Assembly: GCF_002776695.1 (NCBI RefSeq)
Contig: NZ_LFJC01000003.1
Coordinates: 2,328,317-2,392,316 of the forward strand
Source of the DNA: Bradyrhizobium nitroreducens
GTDB lineage: Bacteria > Pseudomonadota > Alphaproteobacteria > Rhizobiales > Xanthobacteraceae
Reading direction: 5' to 3'
DNA length: 64,000 nucleotides
A program made the position numbers and the translations under genes. Numbering within the stretch: position 1 is the first letter of the stretch; each line of letters begins with the position of its first letter. The notes beneath the pieces are model-generated. The model was not told the DNA's origin, made no database searches, and was given only the letters and a program-made list of their open reading frames with translations. This document shows, in pieces, positions 43,776-51,998 of the stretch.

Positions 43776-45404
43776 TCAGAACAGGCTGCCCTGATCCACC
43801 GGCTTGGCTACGCGCTTGGGTGCCGGCTTGGTGTCCGCCGCTGCCGGCTTGGCTTGCACCGGCGCGCGCTTGGCGGTCGGCGCCGGCCGGTCCGCGTCAG
43901 CGGTCGCCGCGACACGTCCATCCGCGAACTCGATCTCGAGCCGCGCGCCCGGCCCGACGCTGTCGGCCGCATGCACGGGATGCCCCGCCTCGTCGCGCAC
44001 CAGCGCAAAGCCGCGCGCGAGCACGCCGCGATAGGACAGTGCCGAGAGCAGCTTGCCGCTGGCTTCGACGCGCGCGTCCAGCCGCTGCAGCAGCGTCGCC
44101 AGCGCGCGGCCGGCGCGCTCGGCGAGCCGATGCGTGCGCTCGCGCTGGCGGGCAATGGCGTTGCGCTGCGCCTGCGCGTTGGAGAGTTTTGAGGCGCGCA
44201 GGCGAACTTCCAGCCCGGCAAAGCGGTCGCGCCGCTGCCGCAGCAGCGAGCGCGCGGAGAGGCCGAGCCGCTCGCCGCACACGGTGAGACGGTGGTCGGC
44301 CTGCGAGATCTGCCCGTGCAGCACCCGCAGCGTCAGCTTCGAGCTCGCCGCGGTGAACCTGCGGAAATGCGCGTGCGTGTTGGCCTTGAGGCAGCGGGGC
44401 AGGGCGCTGCCTGCCGAATCCAGCCGTTGCCGGGGAATGGCGAGCAGATCGCCGGCGGCCGGCAGCGCGCGCGCGGCGGCGCGCAGCTCGCTGCGGCGGC
44501 TCTCCTGGGCGCGCTGCCAATAGGCGCGGGTGCGCCGGCCGAGATCGGCGACCTCGACGAACAAGTCGCTGCGCACCGGGACCGCCATCTCCGCCGCCGC
44601 CGTCGGCGTCGGCGCGCGCTTGTCGGCGACGAAGTCGATCAGCGTGATGTCGGTCTCGTGCCCCACCGCCGAGATCAGCGGGATCATGCTCTCGGCCGCC
44701 GCGCGCACCACGATCTCCTCGTTGAACGACCAGAGATCCTCCAGCGAGCCGCCGCCGCGCGCGACGATCAGAACGTCGGGCCGCGGAATCTTGCCGCCCT
44801 CGGGCAGCGCGTTGAAGCCGCGGATCGCAGCCGCGACCTGCTCGGCCGAGCCTTCGCCCTGCACCTTCACCGGCCACACCAGCACGCGGCGGGGGAAGCG
44901 GTCCTCGAGGCGATGCAGGATGTCGCGGATCACGGCGCCGGTCGGCGAGGTCACGACGCCGATCACCTCGGGCAGCCAGGGCAGCAGCTGCTTGCGCGCC
45001 TCGTCGAACAGGCCTTCGGCGGCGAGCTTCTTCTTGCGCTCCTCCATCAGCGCCATCAGCGCGCCGATGCCGGCCGGCTCCAGCGCCTCGATCACGATCT
45101 GGTATTTCGAGGAGCCCGGATAGGTCGTCAGCTTGCCGGTCGCGATCACCTCGAGCCCCTCCTGGGGCTTGAAGCGCATGCGGCCGTGCACGCCCTTCCA
45201 GATCACCGCCTCGATCTTGGCGCTCTCGTCCTTCAGCGCGAAGTAACAATGGCCGGATGAGTGCGCGCCCCGGAAGCCGGAGATCTCGCCGCGGACCCGG
45301 ACATGGCCAAAGGTGTCCTCCACCGTCCGCTTCAGGGACTGCGAGAGCTCGGAGACGGTGAATTCGTACGCGTTGTTCAGTTGTTCCGCAGGCGGCATCG
45401 GCAA
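43776..45404 (-). CDS. xseA: Exodeoxyribonuclease VII large subunit XseA
   Basis: 542-residue large subunit of the single-strand-specific exonuclease VII. An N-terminal OB-fold ([20 protein letters not shown]) is followed by catalytic-domain motifs: [55 protein letters not shown] long helical region follows, and an Ala/Lys/Pro-rich tail ends VDQGSLF. The small subunit is not in the window. Confidence 0.95.
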   Translation of the reverse strand: MPMPPAEQLNNAYEFTVSELSQSLKRTVEDTFGHVRVRGEISGFRGAHSSGHCYFALKDESAKIEAVIWKGVHGRMRFKPQEGLEVIATGKLTTYPGSSKYQIVIEALEPAGIGALMALMEERKKKLAAEGLFDEARKQLLPWLPEVIGVVTSPTGAVIRDILHRLEDRFPRRVLVWPVKVQGEGSAEQVAAAIRGFNALPEGGKIPRPDVLIVARGGGSLEDLWSFNEEIVVRAAAESMIPLISAVGHETDITLIDFVADKRAPTPTAAAEMAVPVRSDLFVEVADLGRRTRAYWQRAQESRRSELRAAARALPAAGDLLAIPRQRLDSAGSALPRCLKANTHAHFRRFTAASSKLTLRVLHGQISQADHRLTVCGERLGLSARSLLRQRRDRFAGLEVRLRASKLSNAQAQRNAIARQRERTHRLAERAGRALATLLQRLDARVEASGKLLSALSYRGVLARGFALVRDEAGHPVHAADSVGPGARLEIEFADGRVAATADADRPAPTAKRAPVQAKPAAADTKPAPKRVAKPVDQGSLF

Positions 45405-45484
45405 ACGATTCGGGGTTTTGGGGTCAGACCCGACGTTAAGGATTTTCGCCTGGCAGCGCCAATCCGGGGATTGATCTCAAGAGT

Positions 45485-45508
45485 ACTCTGTAATATAGAG
45501 TTCTCTAT
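45485..45508. promoter_or_regulatory. Overlapping inverted repeats before an alpha/beta-hydrolase gene
   Basis: ATAGAG-TT-CTCTAT (45495-45508) is a perfect inverted repeat, and ACTCT-N7-AGAGT (45485-45501) overlaps it. This A/T-rich stretch stands out from its G/C-rich surroundings and lies 27 bases before the ATG at 45535. An operator for a TetR/MarR/PadR-type repressor is possible. Confidence 0.4.
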
Positions 45509-45534
45509 TGATTGATGCCTTGAGGAGGCGAGCC

Positions 45535-46545
45535 ATGGCGATCCGGTTGCTGCGAGGCGCTTTGAACGGCGTGAAATGGGCCCTGTGTGCGGTCGGCGCC
45601 GCGGCGCTGATCCTGACCATCATGATCGCAACCCCGCTGCAGCGGCCGCCCGAGATGCGCTCGGTGTCGGATTCCACCAAGGGGATCGACTGGTCGACGC
45701 TGCCGCCGCTCGAGCGCTTCCAGGCCCGCGATGGCACCTGGATCGGCTATCGCCATTACGCACCGATCGGCCCGGCGACGGGTGGCGGGGCGGTCTTCAT
45801 CCACGGCTCCTCCGGCTCCAGCGGCACCGTCAACCATGCGCTGACCCATGCCATCGCCGCACGCGGGGTGGAGACCTGGGCGCTCGACATCCGCGGCCAT
45901 GGCGGCTCCGGCACGCGCGGCGATATCGGCTATGTCGGCCAGCTCGAGGACGACCTCGTCGATTTCGTCGCCCATCTGCGTCAGACCGCGCCCGACCTGC
46001 CGCTCACCCTGATCGGCCATTCCGCCGGCGCCGGCTTCTCGCTGCGCGTTGCCGCAACGGCGATCATGCAGGACATGTTCGTGCGCACCGTGCTGCTCGC
46101 GCCCTATCTCGGCTGGGATGCACCGACCAACCGGCCGGGCAACGGCGGCTGGGTCAGTGTCGACCTCCCACGCTTCTTCGGCCTCACGGCGCTGCGCAGG
46201 TTCGGCATCGACTGCTGCGCGCAGCTTCCGGTGCTCGCCTTCGCGGTGCCGGCGAGCTCGGCGAAGTACCTCACCTCGACCTATTCCGATCGCCTGATGC
46301 GCAACTTTACCACGCACGGCTATCGGGTCGATCTGCCGGCAACGACGCGTCCGATCACGATCTTCGCAGGCGCAGACGACGAGATGATGATCTCGGACAA
46401 ATACGCGGAAGCCGTGCAGGCGGTGAAGCCGTCGGTCGACGTCAAGATCATCGACGGCATCAACCACATGGGCATCGTCACCAATCCGAAGGCGATCTCC
46501 GTGATCGCCGAGGACGTCGCAACGCGCGGGGGCGGGCAGTCATGA
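45535..46545 (+). CDS. Alpha/beta hydrolase with N-terminal membrane anchor
   Basis: 336-residue serine hydrolase (lysophospholipase-like). An N-terminal membrane helix (ALCAVGAAALILTIMIAT) is followed by FIHGSSGSSG, DIRGHGGSG, the nucleophile elbow LIGHSAGAGFS, an acid residue in FAGADDEMM and a late His in DGINHMG. The triad is complete. GAGGAGG precedes ATG 45535. Probable membrane-attached lipase or esterase; inverted repeats in the promoter suggest regulation. Confidence 0.87.
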   Translation: MAIRLLRGALNGVKWALCAVGAAALILTIMIATPLQRPPEMRSVSDSTKGIDWSTLPPLERFQARDGTWIGYRHYAPIGPATGGGAVFIHGSSGSSGTVNHALTHAIAARGVETWALDIRGHGGSGTRGDIGYVGQLEDDLVDFVAHLRQTAPDLPLTLIGHSAGAGFSLRVAATAIMQDMFVRTVLLAPYLGWDAPTNRPGNGGWVSVDLPRFFGLTALRRFGIDCCAQLPVLAFAVPASSAKYLTSTYSDRLMRNFTTHGYRVDLPATTRPITIFAGADDEMMISDKYAEAVQAVKPSVDVKIIDGINHMGIVTNPKAISVIAEDVATRGGGQS

Positions 46546-46598
46546 TGCGCCCCATTGACGGCAAGGCCATCGGAGATGAGCGCGGCTTCCCCACGGCC

Positions 46599-46758
46599 AT
46601 CCTTCGAGACGCCCGCCTGCGGCGGGCCCTCAGGATGAGGGCGGAGTTTGCGGCGCTCGCTTTAACGGGGACCGGTGCAGCTGAGCCTCATCAAACGGCG
46701 AACCTGTCGCCGAGCCTCATCCTGAGGAGACCGCGAAGCGGTCGTCTCGAAGGACGAG
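46599..46758. repeat. Intergenic repeat (CATCCTTCGAGAC..CTCAGGATGAGG type), copy 2
   Basis: Contains CATCCTTCGAGACGCCCG ... CCTCAGGATGAGG and later CCTCATCCTGAGG ... CGTCTCGAAGGACGAGG. This makes a tandem of two inverted units between the hydrolase and the membrane-protein gene. Confidence 0.75.
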
Positions 46759-46815
46759 GCGTGCGCTCGGGTATCGCCGCGAGTCCGCGATGGCTCCGAG
46801 ACAGAAAGGGATGAC

Positions 46816-47370
46816 ATGATCGACAGCAAGGAGGCCTCCGCCGCGCTGGCCGATATCGACGACATCGTCCAGCGCCTGAAGCAATCGCAGCTCTACGAGC
46901 TGGCGAGCCTGGCTGCGGTGTGGTGGGGCGTGATCGTGTTCGCGGCCAATCTCGTGACCTGGCTCTGGCCGGTCTACGCGGGCTACGCCTGGGTTGCCGC
47001 GGATGTCTTGGGCGTCGGCGGTCTGGTCGCGATCCGCGTGCTGAATCCGCCGCAACACGCCAACGGTTCCGCGGCCAGCATCAGGATGCTCCTGGTGCTC
47101 GCGCTGTTCTTCGCCTTCGGCTATCTCTGCACTGACGTGATCGGCCATTTCGGCCCGCGCCAGCTGGGCACGTTCTGGCCGCTCTACTTCATGCTGTTCT
47201 ATACGATGGCCGGCCTCTGGTTCGGTCATGCCTTCCTGGCGATCGGCCTCGGCATCGCCGCGCTGACGTTGTTCGGCTTCTTCTACATCGGCGAGGCGTT
47301 CCCGCTCTGGATGGCCTTCGTCAACGGCGGCGGCCTGATCCTCGGCGGCGTCTGGATGCGGCGGATCTGA
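46816..47370 (+). CDS. Multi-pass membrane protein, unknown function
   Basis: 184-residue protein with a soluble N-terminal helix (residues 1-25, DIDDIVQRLKQSQLYELASL) and about six membrane segments. No family recognised. Its stop overlaps the next gene's start (TGATG), so it is made together with the winged-helix protein, possibly as a membrane partner or target of that regulator. Confidence 0.82.
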   Translation: MIDSKEASAALADIDDIVQRLKQSQLYELASLAAVWWGVIVFAANLVTWLWPVYAGYAWVAADVLGVGGLVAIRVLNPPQHANGSAASIRMLLVLALFFAFGYLCTDVIGHFGPRQLGTFWPLYFMLFYTMAGLWFGHAFLAIGLGIAALTLFGFFYIGEAFPLWMAFVNGGGLILGGVWMRRI

Positions 47371-47669
47371 TGGCCGAGCTCGACGACATCATCCACCAGC
47401 CGCTGCGGCTCAAGATCATGGCGGCATTGAATGCGCTGCCTGCGACGGCCGGCCTGGAATTCGCGCGGCTGAAGAAGCTTACCGGGGCGACCGATGGCAA
47501 TCTCGGCGCGCATATCGAGACCTTGGCCAAGGCTGGCTATGTGTCGGTGGAGAAGGCCTTCGTCGGCAAGAAGCCGCAGACGACGGTGACGGCGACCGCG
47601 GCGGGGCGCGGGGCGTTCGCGCGGCATGTCGCGACGTTGCAGGAGATTATCGCGGGGAAGCAGGGGTAG
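47370..47669 (+). CDS. Small winged-helix transcriptional regulator
   Basis: 99-residue MarR/ArsR-like winged helix (HTH_27-type). It shows IIHQPLRLKIMAALNALP, the recognition-helix area FARLKKLTGATDGNLGAHIE and a wing (GYVSVEKAFVGKKPQTTV). No sensor domain is seen. Coupled to the membrane protein upstream. Confidence 0.88.
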   Translation: MAELDDIIHQPLRLKIMAALNALPATAGLEFARLKKLTGATDGNLGAHIETLAKAGYVSVEKAFVGKKPQTTVTATAAGRGAFARHVATLQEIIAGKQG

Positions 47670-47830
47670 TTCTACGCCTCTGATTTTTACGCTCCCTCTT
47701 TCCTTGCGGAGAGAGGGCAGCAAGGACGGTAGACAAAGGCTGCGCCTCACGGCATTGCTCTCTTCAGGAGACTTCTTCTTAGCCACGCCCTATTATGCGC
47801 ACAGATTGAATGCGTCAGGCAGGTTTAGAG

Positions 47831-48622
47831 ATGACCGTGACATTCAAGGCCAGCCTCCAAGGCAATCCTTGGGACCTGTGGGGACTGTCAAAGATATTCG
47901 ACGGCACGAATAGCGATGCCACCTGCATCCACGCAAAGGATCCGGCGATCGTTCGACTCGATATGCGGAAGCCCGAGGACCGAGAGCACTTCAACATGTT
48001 CGGCCATGAAGCCCATGTCGATCTCACCAGCAACCGCTTTACGTTGGAATACCCCTTTAATGGGCGCAGTATGTACGAGCTTGCCATGCCGGTAATTAAC
48101 CGGATCAACGCGATAGGTCGCCTGCTCGACCCTGAGTTTACGCCGGTCACGTTGTTCAGCTGCGATTACCCTAGGGATAAGCCGAATTCGTTCAACCTGT
48201 ACGGTCCGGGCAAACCGTACAAGAACAAGACCGGTCTAGGCGAACAGGGGCAATCGCCCTTCGCGCACGATGTCTTTGAATTGGGCTCGGAAAACTCAGT
48301 CATCGATTTCGTGATGGAGACATGGACCCTCCCCACGACGTGGGCCTCTTTGTACCTCATTTATGAAGCGATCAGAGATAACGTCGGCGGACAAGCCGAA
48401 CTCGAGCAGTTCAATTTCGTTACGGGTCAGGAATTGAGAGATTTCAGGTTTGCCGCGAACACTTGCCGGGTGATCTCCGAAGGCATCAGGCATGCAAGCC
48501 GGCTTGACGAAGCTACCCTATCCCACATTCCGCTATCGGATGCATGCCAGATCATCAATAAACTGACGGTTGGCTGGCTTGATGCATGGCGGGCTGAAGT
48601 CTCAGCTCGTAGGATGGGTTGA
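47831..48622 (+). CDS. Unknown protein in A/T-richer accessory DNA
   Basis: About 263-residue soluble-looking protein with no signal, membrane segment or recognised motif. Local features include MTVTFKASLQGNPWDLWGLS at the start, MYELAMPVINRINAIGRLL and FVTGQELRDFRFAANTCRVI. Base use is more A/T-rich than the neighbours, suggesting transfer. The last codons and stop lie inside a palindromic repeat arm (48608-48642), so the 3' end may have been altered. An ATG 21 bases earlier is possible. Confidence 0.65.
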   Translation: MTVTFKASLQGNPWDLWGLSKIFDGTNSDATCIHAKDPAIVRLDMRKPEDREHFNMFGHEAHVDLTSNRFTLEYPFNGRSMYELAMPVINRINAIGRLLDPEFTPVTLFSCDYPRDKPNSFNLYGPGKPYKNKTGLGEQGQSPFAHDVFELGSENSVIDFVMETWTLPTTWASLYLIYEAIRDNVGGQAELEQFNFVTGQELRDFRFAANTCRVISEGIRHASRLDEATLSHIPLSDACQIINKLTVGWLDAWRAEVSARRMG

Positions 48623-48642
48623 GCCCTTGCGAAACCCATCGC
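48608..48642. repeat. Left arm of a split palindromic repeat (GTAGGATGGGTTGAGC)
   Basis: CGTAGGATGGGTTGAGCCC then TTGCGAAACCCATCGC. Its near-perfect inverse complement is at 50920-50954, 2.3 kb away. In the intact family member at 57677-57767 the arms are tens of bases apart. Confidence 0.6.
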
Positions 48643-48757
48643 CTTCCTCCCCCGGCTCTCGGTTATCGCGGCTGATGCTTCTTAAATTTAGTGCACTGGA
48701 CTGCACCCCTGAAGTGAGACACGATAATTACAGTGACAGGCATTTCGAGGATGACCT

Positions 48758-49159
48758 GTGGCAGGACGAGGAAAGAAGCGTCAGTTTCCGACGGCTTACA
48801 AATTGAAGGCGATCAAGCGTGTTGAGCGAGGCGAAGGCGTCCTCCCTGTAGCCCGCGAGCTTGGAATCTCCCGCAAGATTCTCCATGACTGGATCAAGGC
48901 CTGGAACGCCGAAGGGCCGGATGGTTTGAACCGGAAGCCCGGACCCAAGCCTGGCCCCCGCAAGCTCAAGCCACTACCGACGTACGACGACAAGCGCTCC
49001 GCCCTCGCGCTCGCCAAAGCCCGCATCGCCGAACTCGAGCGGCTGGTGGGCCGCCAGCAGATGGATCTCGATTTTTTTCGGCAAGCCTTGCGCGCATTGG
49101 AGCGGCCGGCCGCGCAAGGCAAACCCGTACCCGCATCGTCGAAGTCGTCAAAGCCATGA
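48758..49159 (+). CDS. IS3-family transposase OrfA
   Basis: 133-residue DNA-binding subunit with an HTH (TAYKLKAIKRVERGEGVLPV, ISRKILHDWIKAW) and a leucine-zipper-like helix (LALAKARIAELERLVGRQQM). A T-run at 49072-49078 offers a -1 slippery site (T TTT TTT in frame). The stop overlaps the orfB ATG. Confidence 0.9.
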   Translation: MAGRGKKRQFPTAYKLKAIKRVERGEGVLPVARELGISRKILHDWIKAWNAEGPDGLNRKPGPKPGPRKLKPLPTYDDKRSALALAKARIAELERLVGRQQMDLDFFRQALRALERPAAQGKPVPASSKSSKP

Positions 49160-50013
49160 CGATGGAGACGACCGATTCCTATGCCGATGTCCAACGCCTG
49201 TGCCGCCTCGCGGGCTTGCCGCGCGCGACCTATTACCGGCACCTCGCCAGACACGATCCCAAGGCAGCAGATTGCGAACTGCGCGACGTGATCCAGCGCA
49301 TCTGCCTCAAGCACGTGTTCTACGGCTATCGGCGGGTGACGGCGGCCCTCAGGCGTCAGGGCATGGTCGTGAATGCCAAGAAGGTTCAAAGACTTATGCG
49401 CGAAGACAATCTGCTCGCGCAGCGCAAGACACCATTCCTGAAGCCGCCCTCGGAGCGGCCATCGGGCTTTCTCGTCGTCCCCAATCTGGTTCGTGGCCTG
49501 GTGCCGTCTGCGCCCGACCAGATCTGGGTGGCGGACATCACCTACGTCCATCTCGCCAGGACCTTCGCCTATCTCGCCGTCATCCTCGACGCATTCTCGC
49601 GCAAGGCTGTGGGCTGGGCCTTCGACGACACGCTCGACACCTCGCTTGCGATCAGCGCCTTGGAGAAGGCCATTGCCGCGAGACGGCCAGCGCGTGGCAG
49701 CCTGATCCACCATTCCGATCGCGGCGTGCAATACGCATCGATCGCCTATCGCCAGCGGCTTGCCGATCGGGATATCACGTTGAGCATGAGCAGACCCGGC
49801 AACCCCTTCGACAACGCGAAGGCCGAGAGCTTCATGAAGACGCTCAAGGCCGAGGAGATCAACGGGAAGACCTTCGTCGATCTCGACGACGCCCGCCGCC
49901 GCATCAACAGCTTCATCGCGGAGGTCTACAACAAGGAGCGCCTGCACTCGGCGCTCGGATACCAATCGCCTCTTGAGTTCGAAACCGCGTTCGCGCAAAA
50001 CAAAGCACGATAA
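49156..50013 (+). CDS. IS3-family transposase OrfB (DDE integrase)
   Basis: 285-residue catalytic subunit with an rve integrase core: D in WVADITYVHLA, D in HHSDRGVQYAS and E in NAKAESFMKTLK, all present. The N-terminal HTH_21 region (GLPRATYYRHLARH, HVFYGYRRVTAALRRQG) is intact. The frame is -1 relative to orfA and stays open back to the slippery T-run, so an OrfAB fusion is possible. Confidence 0.93.
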   Translation: MTMETTDSYADVQRLCRLAGLPRATYYRHLARHDPKAADCELRDVIQRICLKHVFYGYRRVTAALRRQGMVVNAKKVQRLMREDNLLAQRKTPFLKPPSERPSGFLVVPNLVRGLVPSAPDQIWVADITYVHLARTFAYLAVILDAFSRKAVGWAFDDTLDTSLAISALEKAIAARRPARGSLIHHSDRGVQYASIAYRQRLADRDITLSMSRPGNPFDNAKAESFMKTLKAEEINGKTFVDLDDARRRINSFIAEVYNKERLHSALGYQSPLEFETAFAQNKAR

Positions 50014-50258
50014 CGTACCGTGGCAACCGCACTGTCACTGTAATTATCGTGTCTCACTTCAGGGGTGCAGTCCAGCACTGTTACCGTAATGCCGATTATT
50101 GCGTCCTGTCCCGTTGTGTGAGGGGGGCCGCGAAGACGGTAGACGCAGCCTCACTGGGGTGAGGGCGGCACTATCTTCATACCGCCTATCGTACGCTATT
50201 CAGGGTGATGCGGAACCATAGCCGAGCGCTAGCGTTATCTGCCTGGCAGAGGTGGATA

Positions 50259-50594
50259 ATGACTTTCATGTACCCTTGGGAGCGACCTGGCTTCAGCGCG
50301 GCTGTAGGCCCACGGCCTGATTCGGAGCCTGCCTCAAAAGGCGACATTGCAGTTGTTGCGAAAACGGTTGCTTTCCCATTGAAAGCAACTGGGGCTCCTG
50401 GCCTAGATATCGCAGCCAAGCTTGCAGAAAGGTCGGTCGCCTCCGCGCTCACGGGAGCGCCAGTCTGGCTAATCGATACGCTGGGCATAGTGGCCTTCGG
50501 CTTGATCGTGCAAGCGGCCATCTGGGGCGTCTATTTCGGATTTGTCGGCTCTTGGTGGAAGCTTGCTTCAAGCTTGATCGCTCACTACCTCTGA
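50259..50594 (+). CDS. Hypothetical small membrane protein
   Basis: 111-residue frame from ATG 50259, preceded by GAGG. It has one hydrophobic C-terminal segment (LIDTLGIVAFGLIVQAAIWG) and a Pro-rich N-terminus. It lies in the A/T-richer accessory region just after the IS element. No family recognised and no strong coding evidence beyond the open frame; an overlapping frame exists on the other strand. Confidence 0.4.
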   Translation: MTFMYPWERPGFSAAVGPRPDSEPASKGDIAVVAKTVAFPLKATGAPGLDIAAKLAERSVASALTGAPVWLIDTLGIVAFGLIVQAAIWGVYFGFVGSWWKLASSLIAHYL

Positions 50595-50747
50595 CGCGCT
50601 CTCGGCTTGCTTCCATTCCCACGTCGCCGCGTGCTTCGCGAGTTCGATCTGTGTTTCCGTGTTGCCGTATAGCTGCTGCATGGCAACGTGTGCCTCGTCC
50701 GCGTTACGTTTGATGTACTCCAGTTGTATCGAGAGGTATTGCGGGAA
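50568..50747 (-). pseudogene. 3' fragment of an unknown gene
   Basis: Reading the minus strand, a coding-like helical stretch (LEYIKRNADEAHVAMQQLYG then ELAKHAATWEWKQAES) runs to a TGA at 50568-50570. It has no start: an in-frame TAA appears at its 5' side where an IS-end-like relic begins. It is probably the remains of a gene cut by a mobile element. It overlaps the end of the plus-strand hypothetical by 27 bases. Confidence 0.35.
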
Positions 50748-51007
50748 TTACGGTGACGGTGCAGTCCAGCACACTAAACTCCCAAGAGGGCAGACGAATT
50801 GAATGCACTGTCGCCGTAACTGCCTCCGCTCCGCCAGATGGACGGTGAAGAAGAAACACCGACCCGGAACGAAGTTGTGGCGGTACGCGGTCATGACGCT
50901 ATCTTATCACGAACCAAGTGCGATGGGTTTCGCAAAGGCTCAACCCATCCTACGGGCTTAGTGCACTGTCATTGTAGCTCATATCGCTAACGCGATCCTC
51001 GCTGACG
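50595..51007. other. Accessory intergenic region with IS-end relics
   Basis: No intact gene is seen. It holds the minus-strand gene fragment (to 50747) and an IS-end-like sequence in reverse (GGTGCAGTCCAGCACACTAAA at 50759-50779). It also holds two GCACTGTC..GTA motifs (50805-50820, 50962-50976) like those near the IS ends, and the right arm of the split palindrome (50920-50954). Confidence 0.55.
50920..50954. repeat. Right arm of the split palindromic repeat
   Basis: GCGATGGGTTTCGC then AAAGGCTCAACCCATCCTACG. It is the inverse complement of 48608-48642 with one mismatch in the shared core. Confidence 0.6.
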
Positions 51008-51778
51008 TCACTTATCAAGCTTCTGGGCGAGTGCGCCGGCTTGCCGTTCAAGCTCTGCCGCCTCGGTCTTGCCGTCGCAGTACCGCACCAACGTTTCAGC
51101 AAGCTCGGCAAGCCGACCCGGCTTGGAATCGCGGGGCGGCGACCAGCTTTGGCCTGCGAGGAAACGGGGCGGCGAAATATGGCTTGGGGGCGAGGCAGCC
51201 CAAAAGTGGTATGTGACGCCGTCGCGGCCGATGGTGTTATCAGCAGGCAAGTACCGCGTTTCAAGCAAAACGCCGATCCAAGCGGCTGAGACTTGCTCGG
51301 CCACCGCCGCGTCGAGCGGTCTTTCGCAGCGAGTTAACGGAACGTCCTTTGGATCGGCCGGAAGGCGTGATTTCAGTCTCTCAACCTCATCCGTTCGGTC
51401 TTTTGGATCGTTGAAGTAGACCGCGTCGGAAGACCAAATATACAGTGCTGCGTAGCCCCCAAGCGGGATGGTCGGGCGCAGATAGAATACGCGATGATCG
51501 TCGCCTCCCTCGATGTTGGCATGACGCAGCCCGACCAGATTTTCGGGTGAAAATGCCGGGATAACCAAGGCTCTCAGGCTGACATCGCGGGCGTAACCGT
51601 CAGCGAGGAAGTCGGTAATGAGCTCGTTGTACCTTCTGATGCTCATCGAAAAGACATTCGATGAGCCGTCGGTCAAAAGGGAGTCCTCCGGCATCAAGTG
51701 GTCGGGCCGCTGTTGTTGCGCATAGGCAGGGTTCACACCAAACTCTGCGAAGAGAAGGAGAAGTATGAGTCGTTGCAT
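51008..51778 (-). CDS. Exported protein of unknown function
   Basis: 256-residue protein with an N-terminal signal peptide (MQRLILLLLFAEFGVNPAYAQ, cut after AYA). The mature part has no motif I recognise; it includes FYLRPTIPLGGYAALYIWSS and ends in a helical tail (LAELAETLVRYCDGKTEAAE). ATG 51778 is preferred over a TTG five codons earlier because GGGAAG precedes it. It lies in the A/T-richer accessory segment. Confidence 0.72.
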   Translation of the reverse strand: MQRLILLLLFAEFGVNPAYAQQQRPDHLMPEDSLLTDGSSNVFSMSIRRYNELITDFLADGYARDVSLRALVIPAFSPENLVGLRHANIEGGDDHRVFYLRPTIPLGGYAALYIWSSDAVYFNDPKDRTDEVERLKSRLPADPKDVPLTRCERPLDAAVAEQVSAAWIGVLLETRYLPADNTIGRDGVTYHFWAASPPSHISPPRFLAGQSWSPPRDSKPGRLAELAETLVRYCDGKTEAAELERQAGALAQKLDK

Positions 51779-51998
51779 AAGTCGGCTTCCCAACGGGGAT
51801 TGGTCGCGTCAGAGAGAAGGTGCCGCTCTGGTTCGGCAGAGCAGAGGCGACACCAAAGAGGGCTCGTGTGGCGAGCATGTGACCCGTCTGCGCGCTCTTG
51901 TACCCGCGTAGATGCGCCCGGAATGAAGTTACCCCCTTGAGCCCCACCCCGATTCATGCGACCTCCGCCCCAGCAAAACCCCTCAATTCGAGCCCTCG

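Larger units (their letters stand above)
48697..50074 (+). mobile_element. IS3-family insertion sequence, complete
   Basis: A 1378-bp element bounded by perfect 43-bp inverted repeats (48697-48739 and 50032-50074; outer ends TGGACTGCACCCC). It is flanked by a 4-bp direct repeat GCAC (48693-48696 and 50075-50078) consistent with target duplication. It carries orfA and orfB with an intact DDE motif. The perfect ends suggest recent insertion and possible activity. Confidence 0.9.

Noticed and set aside
50186..50521. Minus-strand 111-codon frame opposite the small hypothetical membrane protein
   Set aside because: Ser/Ala-rich with no ribosome site or domain; the opposite strand has an RBS and a hydrophobic segment, though neither is strongly supported.
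51600..51947. Minus-strand frame upstream of the exported unknown protein
   Set aside because: It overlaps the 5' part of a gene with a clear signal peptide in another frame and shows no domain; the 220 bases before purD are best left without a gene.
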